A stretch of DNA of 64,000 nucleotides from Thermoplasmatales archaeon. Lineage in GTDB: Archaea; Thermoplasmatota; E2; UBA202; JdFR-43. The first letter of the stretch is position 1. Every line of letters starts with the position of its first letter. The position numbers and the translations under genes were made by a program. The stretch lies in the NCBI GenBank assembly GCA_014361195.1, contig JACIWA010000004.1:1-64000 (forward strand), given 5' to 3'. Positions 56,924 through 64,000 of the stretch are shown here, in pieces. The notes below the pieces were generated by a model. That model made no database searches. It was not told where the DNA came from and was given only the letters and a program-made list of their open reading frames with translations.

Positions 56924-58998
56924 AGATTGATGAACTGCAAATTGAACAAAGCATAAAGGAAATTTTAAAGGAGCAGGGAATAAATGAGCTATACCCGCCG
57001 CAGGAAAAGGCAATACCTTATGTTTTAGAAGGGAAAAATGTTGTTGTTTCCACTCCAACTGCTTCTGGAAAAAGCTTGATTGCATATTTAGCTTCGCTTA
57101 AAACTGCTTTAAATAAAGGAAAAAGTATTTATATTGTTCCTTTAAGAACTCTTGCAAGAGAAAAATATGAGGATTTAAAAAAGTTTGAAAAAATTGGAAT
57201 AAAAGTTGGTATTTCAACCGGCGACTTATATGATAAAGGCGAAAAACTTGGCAGATATGATATAATTGTATGCACAAGCGAGAAAGCGGATTCTTTGTTA
57301 AGGCATAATTCAGAATGGATATATGAGATCAGGAATGTTATCATTGATGAGATTCATATGATAAATGATGCATCTCGTGGTCCAACTCTTGAAGTTATTA
57401 TTTCAAGATTCATGCATATGATGCCTGTTCAAATAGTTGCTCTATCCGCAACAATAAAAAATGCTTATGAGATTGCGGAATGGCTTAATGCAGAGCTTAT
57501 TGAATCTGACTGGAGGCCTGTTCCTTTGAAGCAGGGGGTGCTTTTTGGGAGGAAAATATATTTTGATGATGAGAGTTTTAAGGAAATAGAAAATCCGAAG
57601 CTTGAAGGAATAGTTGAAGATACCCTTCGTGATGGGCAAATCCTTATTTTTGTTAATACACGCTTATCATCTCAAATCCTTGCTGAAAAGCTAAAGGAAA
57701 TAACCTGCAGATTTTGTGATGAGGGGCTTGAGGAAATAGCGAACAGAATTTTGCATGAGGAGGAGGTGACAAGCATATCTAAAAAACTCGCTGAATGCAT
57801 TAAAAAAGGATGCGCTTTTCATCATGCAGGCCTTACATCCAATCAGAGAAAAATAATTGAAGATAATTTCAAGAAGGGAAAAATAAAATGTGTTGTTGCA
57901 ACTCCAACAATGGCGATGGGAATAAACATGCCAGCAAGAAGGGTTATAATAAAAAATCTCTGGAGATACTGCGAGCCTGAAGGAGGCATGAGGCCCCTGC
58001 CAGTTATGGAAGTGAAGCAAATGATGGGAAGAGCGGGGAGGCCAGGATATGATGAAGAAGGAGAAGCGATATTAATTGCGAGGAATAGAATGGAGAAAGA
58101 GAGATTATGGGAAGAATATATAAAGTCGGATATTGAGCCAATTTACTCAAAACTTTCTTCTGAGCCACTGCTAAGGATGCATATTCTTGCATTGATAGCA
58201 ACAAATTTTGCAATTACATGGGAAGAAATAATAGATTTTTTCAAAAAAACTTTTTATGTTCATCAGCTAGGAATGCTTCCAGAAGATAAAATATGGGAAT
58301 GCCTTGATTTTTTGGAAAGAAATGAATTTATCAGGAGTGATGGAGAAAAATGGAGAGCAACTCCTTTTGGGGAGAAGACATCAAGCCTTTATCTAGATCC
58401 TCTGAGCGCATTAAAAATGAGAATTGCTCTTGAAAATAAAATTGGAAATAGCTTTGCCTATCTTCATGCAATATGTGCAACACCTGATATGAGATGTATC
58501 TCTGTTAGTAGAAAAGATGAATGGCTCGAGGAAAAAATAAATGAGGAGAATTTTCTTATTCCAGTTCCATCAATATATGATGAAGAATATGATTTTTTCC
58601 TTTCAGAGGTTAAAACCGCCTGCATGCTTGAAGATTGGATAAATGAAAAAAAAGAAGATGAGATAATTTCAAAATATCAGATTGGCTCTGGAGATATTCA
58701 TGCAAGAGCAGAAACCGCTGAATGGCTTCTTTATTCAATGTCGGAAATTGCAAGGCTATTTAATTTTGAGGCAATTCCTGTATTGAAAAAGCTTGAAGTG
58801 AGAGTTAAATATGGATGTAAAGAAGAGCTTCTTAATCTGGTTAAGCTTCGAGGCATAGGAAGGATTAGGGCAAGGATTTTATATGAAAATGGCCTGAAAA
58901 ATATTGAAATGCTTGGAAAAGCAAGCATCTCCATGCTCAAGGAATTGCCAGGTATAGGAGAAGGAGTTGCTAAATTGATAAAGGAGCAGGTGGAGTGA
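56917..58998 (+). CDS. hel308: Hel308 DNA helicase
   Basis: A 693-residue SF2 Ski2-like helicase: Q-motif YPPQEKAIP, Walker A TPTASGKS, motif Ia LRTLAREKYEDL, DEIH box IIDEIHMI, motif III ALSATIKN, motif VI QMMGRAGRPGYDEEGEAIL, a winged-helix/ratchet region and a C-terminal helix-hairpin-helix (LVKLRGIGRIRARILYENG, LKELPGIGEGVA). It unwinds forked DNA in replication restart. I chose the ATG at 56917 (overlapping the regulator's stop); the longer frame starts at 56875. Confidence 0.93.
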   Translation: MVKIDELQIEQSIKEILKEQGINELYPPQEKAIPYVLEGKNVVVSTPTASGKSLIAYLASLKTALNKGKSIYIVPLRTLAREKYEDLKKFEKIGIKVGISTGDLYDKGEKLGRYDIIVCTSEKADSLLRHNSEWIYEIRNVIIDEIHMINDASRGPTLEVIISRFMHMMPVQIVALSATIKNAYEIAEWLNAELIESDWRPVPLKQGVLFGRKIYFDDESFKEIENPKLEGIVEDTLRDGQILIFVNTRLSSQILAEKLKEITCRFCDEGLEEIANRILHEEEVTSISKKLAECIKKGCAFHHAGLTSNQRKIIEDNFKKGKIKCVVATPTMAMGINMPARRVIIKNLWRYCEPEGGMRPLPVMEVKQMMGRAGRPGYDEEGEAILIARNRMEKERLWEEYIKSDIEPIYSKLSSEPLLRMHILALIATNFAITWEEIIDFFKKTFYVHQLGMLPEDKIWECLDFLERNEFIRSDGEKWRATPFGEKTSSLYLDPLSALKMRIALENKIGNSFAYLHAICATPDMRCISVSRKDEWLEEKINEENFLIPVPSIYDEEYDFFLSEVKTACMLEDWINEKKEDEIISKYQIGSGDIHARAETAEWLLYSMSEIARLFNFEAIPVLKKLEVRVKYGCKEELLNLVKLRGIGRIRARILYENGLKNIEMLGKASISMLKELPGIGEGVAKLIKEQVE

Positions 58999-59495
58999 TG
59001 GTTATGATAGTTATAGGAGCAAAAGGAAAAATGGATGTAGATTCTGCAATAAAAAAATTAAATGATTTCTGCAAGAAGAATTCTTTAATTGGGCAGATCT
59101 TTGATGCGGATTTAGTTTTTGGGGAAGAGCATTTAATTGTTGCATATGAGCGTGCAAAAAGAGCTTTTGAAGAAGGAAGAAATATTTGCAAGAGCATTGA
59201 AATGGAAATGCTTCTTTATGCTTCTGGAAAAAGGCAGATAAATGAAGCAATTTCATTAATTGGAGCAAAAAAGGAGGGAAATTATGCCTTCTTTTTTTGC
59301 GGAGAAATTGAAATAGAAAAATTGATAGATTTTATTTGCAAATTAAACCTTGAAATAGATAGGAATGTTATTGATTTCAAGAAAGAAAAATTGAAAAAAT
59401 TTGGAATAAGTGAAAATGAAATTATTGCTACTGATGAAAAATTTCATAAAGATTTAATCTTTGAAAAAATTGCATTGCTCGATGCAATAAAATAG
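58998..59495 (+). CDS. cgi121: KEOPS complex subunit Cgi121
   Basis: A 165-residue Cgi121-like protein (CGI-121/TPRKB fold: ADLVFGEEHLIVAYERAKRAFEEGR, EMLLYASGKRQINEAISLIG). In the KEOPS complex it recruits tRNA for t6A37 synthesis. Candidate starts are GTG 58995, ATG 58998 and ATG 59004; 58998 gives a TGATG junction with hel308. Its stop TAG ends on the first base of tRNA-Arg. Confidence 0.85.
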   Translation: MVMIVIGAKGKMDVDSAIKKLNDFCKKNSLIGQIFDADLVFGEEHLIVAYERAKRAFEEGRNICKSIEMEMLLYASGKRQINEAISLIGAKKEGNYAFFFCGEIEIEKLIDFICKLNLEIDRNVIDFKKEKLKKFGISENEIIATDEKFHKDLIFEKIALLDAIK

Positions 59496-59568
59496 CCCGG
59501 ATAGGGTAGTCAGGATATCCTTGGAGGCTGCGGACCTCCAGACCCGGGTTCGAATCCCGGTCCGGGCA
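59495..59568 (+). tRNA. tRNA-Arg (anticodon GCG)
   Basis: A 74-base intron-less tRNA: acceptor GCCCGGA/TCCGGGC, D arm, anticodon stem GGAGG/CCTCC with loop CTGCGGA (anticodon GCG), variable loop, T arm CGGGT/CCGGT-like with TTCGAATC, discriminator A. It lies between cgi121 and the cas genes. Confidence 0.95.
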
Positions 59569-59616
59569 TTTATTAGAAATAAGAAAACTCATAAACTCCT
59601 TTTTGATTTATAATAA

Positions 59617-60381
59617 ATGAGGTTAATTCTAAAGCTTGAGGATGAAAAAACCCAGGCCATAGAAAATACCTATCACAAGCTCCAGGGATTTGTTTATAAA
59701 TTGATAAGAAATGATTTTTCATCAATTCATGATAAAAAGGGATACAAGTTCTTCTGCTTTTCAAATATATTTCCTTCAAAAAGAGAAAGCAAAATCAGAA
59801 ATTTTATAATTTCTTCTCCAAGCGTGGAAATTATAAACTCCATAAAGGATTCATTGGAAATAGGAAAGGTTGTAAATATAGGAGAAATGCAATTTCGCAT
59901 TAAGGATTTTTCAACCTTTAATTTGAGAATCCCAAAAAGAAATTTACGAATTTATTCTTCAACTCCAATAATAATAAGAATTCCTGAAGCAAAATATGAG
60001 CATTATAATATTCCTCAAGAAGAAAGAAAGGCAAGATATGTTTATTGGCGTCCCAAATATAGCTTTGAGGCATTTGTTAAACAGCTAACAGAGAATTTAA
60101 TAAAAAAATTCAATGATTTTTATGGAACAGAAATTTCAAGATATGATTTATTTGAACAATTCGTTTTTAAAAAATCTGTTGCAAATGAAATAATAATAAA
60201 TGGAAAGGCATATCCAGTTGTTGGAAGTATCTGGGAATTTTTATGGAGCAATATGGATGCGATGCAAAGAAAAATTATTGAATTTGGCATAGATACTGGT
60301 CTCGGCGAAAGAAATAGCATGGGCTTTGGGTTTGTAAATATAGCAGGGTATGCTTCTGTATCATCAAAAAGTTACTTATAA
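59617..60381 (+). CDS. cas6: CRISPR-associated endoribonuclease Cas6
   Basis: A 254-residue two-RAMP-domain protein: MRLILKLEDEKTQ, His in YHKLQGFVYKLI (candidate catalytic), and the C-terminal glycine-rich loop GIDTGLGERNSMGFGFVNI. It cuts pre-crRNA repeats in type I systems. It is the only cas gene on the plus strand, 48 bases after tRNA-Arg, and its 3' end overlaps cas3 by 6 bases. Confidence 0.9.
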   Translation: MRLILKLEDEKTQAIENTYHKLQGFVYKLIRNDFSSIHDKKGYKFFCFSNIFPSKRESKIRNFIISSPSVEIINSIKDSLEIGKVVNIGEMQFRIKDFSTFNLRIPKRNLRIYSSTPIIIRIPEAKYEHYNIPQEERKARYVYWRPKYSFEAFVKQLTENLIKKFNDFYGTEISRYDLFEQFVFKKSVANEIIINGKAYPVVGSIWEFLWSNMDAMQRKIIEFGIDTGLGERNSMGFGFVNIAGYASVSSKSYL

Positions 60382-62865
60382 TGTCCTAAATTCAATATCG
60401 CTTTTTCCAGGTACCTGAAATCCTATATCTGATTTGTACCAATCTCTTATGTTTTTAAAGGGTATATATTTAAAGTCTCCCATGTCGCCTAATTGAGGTA
60501 GATTTAGATATTCTTCTTTAGGAAGTTTTATTGAAAGAATGTATTTGTTGAATTCTTTTTTAATTTTCAAAAGATTTTCCCATTTTTCTAATTTGTTTTT
60601 TGATAATAATATACTTTCAACTTTTTCTCTTATATCTTTTGCTTTTTCGTCAATTTCAACAAATATAGAAAGAGATATTAACTCCTCAATCAATTTAAAC
60701 TCTTTTATCTCGCTAAAATTTAATCTTTTTAAGTGATTTAAAATTTGCTCAGAATCATCATGTTTTTTTCTTTCGTTTATCAATTTATAGTAATTTTCCT
60801 GTGCAGAAAGAACAAATTCTTTCTCACTTACCAAATTACCAAATTTTTTAATTACTTCTTCTGTAGCTCCTACAAGAGTATTGTCGTAAATATACTGCCA
60901 ATACTTTTTGCTGGTTTTATCATCCTTTAACACAATGACATGAACTGTCCCACAATTTTGATTATTTCTGTTACATCTTCCTGCGCTTTGTATTATACAA
61001 TCTAACGGGGCCATATCTCGATAAATGATATCAACACTGATATCCACCCCCGCTTCGACCAATTGTGTAGTTATAATGATTTTTCTTTTGCGATCTTTTT
61101 TAATTCTTTTAATTCTTTCCAACCTAGAAGCTGGTAAAATGTGAGTTGATAGATTTATAAGCTCTAGGTCACTAAGAACACAAATTCCATCATTATCAAT
61201 AATACTTTCCGATGAGTCAATCCTATAGTAATTCAGCAAGTTGTTTTTTATGTGTTCATACATCTTTTTGCAAGCATCGATAGTATTTAATATCACCATT
61301 ATGTTCTTGTCTTTTTCTTTTAAAATTTCATTATAAATTTCTTCGGAGAAACAATACAAGCCTTTCTCAGCAACGTTAAAATCAAGTACAAATCTATTAA
61401 ACATACTAAAGTATTCTTCTCTGTTTTTTATTAAACTCTTTGTTTCTTTCTCCTTTTCGAAAATAAGTGGCTCTGTAGCTGTCATTAATATTACCCAACA
61501 GTTGAACTTTTTACTTAAGTAATCCAACACCTTGTTGATTAGAAGCCAGTATTTCGTAGGGATCGATTGAATTTCATCCAGAATTATTATTGAGTTAATG
61601 ATATTATGAAACTTTCTAGCAGAGCGATTTCTATTTGTAATCAAACTATGAAATAGCTGAACGAAAGTTGTTATTATTATTTCGGAATACCAACCCTCAG
61701 TTAGCAATAGAGATTTATTGATGTTTTTGATAGGATTTAATTCGTTATTCTTCTCTTCCTTGTATTCAATATCTGCTAAGTGATGGTGCTTTAAAAATAA
61801 ATTTGAAGGCACTTCCTTATACTCTTTTACGATTTTAAATGCATCTTCTATTACTTTAGCGTTTTGATCTATTATGCCCAAGAAAGGCAAAGAGTAGATT
61901 ATTCTTGGGATAAATCCAAACTCCTCTTCTATTTTTTCTCTAAGTTTTAATGCAAAAGATAAACCAGTTAGCGTTTTACCAAATCCTGTCGGGAGGTTTA
62001 TGGATAAAATTCTCTCCTTTTTGATATCTAAGCTATTTATTGAATCTTGTACTTCTCTGTATGCTTTCTCTCTAACTCTGTTAATATCATTATCCTCAGT
62101 TCCACTAAATTCTATTTTCTTATAGTCGTCTATCAAATTCTTCGTGATTTTTATCCTATGTGGAATATTCGTATCCGAGGCATCTAACTTATCAGCATCT
62201 AAAAGAATAGAATAAAGGAACAGGATATCAAAATAGTATTTTATATCTTCCTCCCTTGAAAGTTTAATAAGATCATGGCGTATTTCCTTTGCGAATTTTT
62301 TTGCGTCATTTAAATTGTTGAAAATCTTAAAAAAATCTTGAAATAAATCTTCAATTTTAAATTCTTTTATTAGTTCTGAGTAAATCGCGACAATTTCTTT
62401 TAAACTATTTTCCCTTATATCTTCCATTTGTTTAAGACAAACTTCCATTTGACGATCGTCCTCTAATTTAGAGATTTCCCCACTAGCTTCTCCTACATTT
62501 TTAATATCACCGTGATGTTTATTAATAACAATCCATGCTATTAGAGGTATATGCCACAATTCTTCTAATCTTTTTATTTTTTGAAGATGGTTTTTAGTTA
62601 GGTAATATCCAAACAATGAAGATAAAAAGCCATGGTTAGCATATATGGTTTCTTCGCCACCATTTAACATTTTCTGAAAGAATGTGGTCGCTTTTCCGAA
62701 ATCATGAGAAATTCCGATCAAATAAGCTATTTTGGAAAAAATCTCTTTATCTTCTATATATTTTGAGTTTACAATATCAGTTGATAATTTTGCAACATTT
62801 TCGAGATGATTTTTGAGTAGTTTATTAGGGTGGGATTTTAATTTAAATGAAAACAACATTTTCAT
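60376..62865 (-). CDS. cas3: Cas3 helicase-nuclease (HD + DExH)
   Basis: An 829-residue fusion. HD nuclease domain: His near 20, SHDFGK with HD at 54-55, NHGFLSS, HHGDI. Helicase: Walker A INLPTGFGKTLTG (~297), DEIQ box ILDEIQSIP, motif III MTATEP, motif V/VI QLVEAGVDISVD and IIQSAGRCNRN. It degrades target DNA once recruited by Cascade. It overlaps cas5 by 23 bases, so the two are co-translated. Confidence 0.95.
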   Translation of the reverse strand: MKMLFSFKLKSHPNKLLKNHLENVAKLSTDIVNSKYIEDKEIFSKIAYLIGISHDFGKATTFFQKMLNGGEETIYANHGFLSSLFGYYLTKNHLQKIKRLEELWHIPLIAWIVINKHHGDIKNVGEASGEISKLEDDRQMEVCLKQMEDIRENSLKEIVAIYSELIKEFKIEDLFQDFFKIFNNLNDAKKFAKEIRHDLIKLSREEDIKYYFDILFLYSILLDADKLDASDTNIPHRIKITKNLIDDYKKIEFSGTEDNDINRVREKAYREVQDSINSLDIKKERILSINLPTGFGKTLTGLSFALKLREKIEEEFGFIPRIIYSLPFLGIIDQNAKVIEDAFKIVKEYKEVPSNLFLKHHHLADIEYKEEKNNELNPIKNINKSLLLTEGWYSEIIITTFVQLFHSLITNRNRSARKFHNIINSIIILDEIQSIPTKYWLLINKVLDYLSKKFNCWVILMTATEPLIFEKEKETKSLIKNREEYFSMFNRFVLDFNVAEKGLYCFSEEIYNEILKEKDKNIMVILNTIDACKKMYEHIKNNLLNYYRIDSSESIIDNDGICVLSDLELINLSTHILPASRLERIKRIKKDRKRKIIITTQLVEAGVDISVDIIYRDMAPLDCIIQSAGRCNRNNQNCGTVHVIVLKDDKTSKKYWQYIYDNTLVGATEEVIKKFGNLVSEKEFVLSAQENYYKLINERKKHDDSEQILNHLKRLNFSEIKEFKLIEELISLSIFVEIDEKAKDIREKVESILLSKNKLEKWENLLKIKKEFNKYILSIKLPKEEYLNLPQLGDMGDFKYIPFKNIRDWYKSDIGFQVPGKSDIEFRTL

Positions 62866-63571
62866 TTCCTATTCTATAGATAGAGGTATCTTTGACTTTT
62901 AATGGCTTGGCATTTGCTTCAAAAAATACATCCACATATTCTCGAACCACTCTGTTACTATCCATAAATAGCGGAATTCTCTCCTTAACGATGTGTAGTC
63001 CTTCTTCATCTACAATAAGCGTGGATCTATCTTTTCTTATTACTGTATGTACCTCTTCCTTGTTTTTTGATTTTAATTCAATCACGTTATCAAATTCACC
63101 GACGAAATTAAAATTTGCTATTAACTCGCTTATGCCTAAGTAGGGCGTATAGAAACTCTGATGGTTTTGAAGATATTTTTTTAATTTATTTTGTAACTCT
63201 TTATCTTTTAGCCAAATATAAATTCGGTATTTTGGTTCCTTTAAAAACTCAAAAGGGGTAGGAGAACGTGGTTGTTCTTTACCTTGAATAATATCCCAAA
63301 GGTAAAATCCCAATTTAGTATTAATTAAATTTATGTTTATCCTGATTTTTTTCAATGGATGGAGCACCCTTACAGCCCACCTAACGTTTTCGGGATGGAA
63401 CACATTATAGTAAGAATCTCTTTCTTGTCCAAGAATAGCTGATACAATGCCCGACAGCGCTGTTCCAGTTGGGATAGAATATGTTAAGGGGGATGTTGTA
63501 GTTTCTATCCTCCTAAAATGCGCAAAGTCACCCCAAATATCAAATACCAATACTTTATCTATCTGTTGCAT
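62843..63571 (-). CDS. cas5: Cas5 (type I-B) Cascade subunit
   Basis: A 242-residue RAMP protein: VLVFDIWGDFAHFRRIETTTS, SIPTGTALSGIVSAILG, and NKLGF-like TKLGFYLWDIIQG. It caps the 5' handle of the crRNA in Cascade. The start at ATG 63571 is chosen over 63583 because it gives the usual short N-terminus (MQQIDKVLVF). Confidence 0.9.
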   Translation of the reverse strand: MQQIDKVLVFDIWGDFAHFRRIETTTSPLTYSIPTGTALSGIVSAILGQERDSYYNVFHPENVRWAVRVLHPLKKIRININLINTKLGFYLWDIIQGKEQPRSPTPFEFLKEPKYRIYIWLKDKELQNKLKKYLQNHQSFYTPYLGISELIANFNFVGEFDNVIELKSKNKEEVHTVIRKDRSTLIVDEEGLHIVKERIPLFMDSNRVVREYVDVFFEANAKPLKVKDTSIYRIGNENVVFI

Positions 63572-63591
63572 GATTACCATCAATTTGTATT

Positions 63592-64000
63592 CTATTTTTC
63601 TTTTGGTTTCACCGTTTCTAATCCCAGTCGTTCGACTGGAATTCCATCTATTTTCAGCTTATCCTCTATTTGAGCACCTTTTACATCCTCACCGTTAACT
63701 AGGAATACCACATCACTGTTTACTTCGTACTCTATTTTTTCGATTCTGTCTTTATTTTCTTTAAGCGTGTTTATCATTTCCCTAACATCCAACTTTATCT
63801 CTGAAATATCTCTTATCGCTTTGTCATCTTTGCTGCTATCTAATTTTACCAATTTTATTTTCTTTTCTAAATCCCCAATGTGGTAATTTTTCTCTTTGTA
63901 AACTACTCTCAATAAGAATCTCGGTATCTGCCCTACTTTAGACCTTGTTATAAGGTTTTTTGTGCCATTCCATATTCCATCCAAGAGCAAATCAATATCT
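63592..64000 (-). CDS. cas7: Cas7 (Csh2-like, type I-B) Cascade backbone, 3' part
   Basis: Only the C-terminal ~136 residues are present; the frame is open beyond the window edge (reads ...DIDLLLDGIWNGTKNLITRS). Contains SKVGQIPRFLLRVVYKEKNY, typical of Cas7/Csh2. It ends about 20 bases before the cas5 start, same strand. cas8b, cas1, cas2 and cas4 are expected outside the window to the right. Confidence 0.88.
   Translation of the reverse strand, partial: DIDLLLDGIWNGTKNLITRSKVGQIPRFLLRVVYKEKNYHIGDLEKKIKLVKLDSSKDDKAIRDISEIKLDVREMINTLKENKDRIEKIEYEVNSDVVFLVNGEDVKGAQIEDKLKIDGIPVERLGLETVKPKEK

Noticed and set aside
59569-59616. Possible CRISPR leader or repeat between tRNA-Arg and cas6
   Set aside because: Only 48 bases without repeated units; no repeat-spacer pattern was seen anywhere in the window.

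Overview
The window is AT-rich archaeal chromosome. Archaeal markers include the phenylalanyl-tRNA synthetase beta subunit, RNA polymerase subunit K, ribosomal proteins S2 and L40e, aIF2 beta, PyrB/PyrI, Hel308, the KEOPS subunit Cgi121, a split intron-containing tRNA-Trp, TATA-like boxes about 25 bases before many starts, and GGTGAT-type ribosome binding sites. Secreted proteins ending in PGF-CTERM-like tails, gingipain-like proteases and an anaerobic gene set (2-oxoacid:ferredoxin oxidoreductase, Mrp/NifX 'orange protein'-type cluster, radical SAM) suggest an anaerobic euryarchaeon, possibly Thermoplasmatota. The lineage is an inference; no rRNA is present.

Layout. 1-11.7 kb is mostly cell-surface and secreted proteins: two C25-like proteases, a PGF-CTERM membrane protein and a run of PKD/thioredoxin/Ig-like proteins carrying a perfect 341-bp duplication. 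tRNA-Thr, tRNA-Trp and pheT are interspersed. 11.7-24.5 kb holds a redox cluster (GNAT, polyferredoxin, thioredoxin), NAD synthesis (NadX, NadA), a Taw3 enzyme fused to a membrane domain, pyrBI, and an 'orange protein'-type cluster of three P-loop ATPases, two NifX-like proteins, a DUF5320-like protein and a divergent DUF134 regulator. 24.5-31.9 kb carries a transporter, a beta-CASP nuclease, a ribbon-helix-helix regulator plus ftsZ pair (cdrS-ftsZ type), rpoK-rps2-rpl40e, larA and an adenosine-specific kinase. 31.9-38.7 kb holds a 1412-residue sensor, its response regulator, a frameshifted Vps62-like membrane protein and a LOG-like protein. 38.8-46.2 kb has the 2-oxoacid:ferredoxin oxidoreductase operon, an M28 peptidase, aIF2 beta, HxlB, an endonuclease IV-like protein, a transporter and a second response regulator.

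46.2-52.7 kb is one tight minus-strand operon: a type IV pilus/archaellum-type ATPase, two TadC-type membrane proteins, a Roadblock/LC7 protein, a KaiC-like domain fused to a COG2229/MglA-type small GTPase, and a second KaiC-like ATPase. I consider it the strongest candidate for an undescribed system: a pilus machine with a built-in MglA/MglB-like switch. 52.8-59.6 kb has a secreted beta-helix/Ig protein, a B12-radical SAM protein, an Lrp-type regulator with a cysteine cluster, hel308, cgi121 and tRNA-Arg. 59.6 kb to the end is a type I-B CRISPR-Cas locus (cas6 on plus; cas3, cas5 and a truncated cas7 on minus). No CRISPR array, insertion sequence or rRNA was seen in the window.
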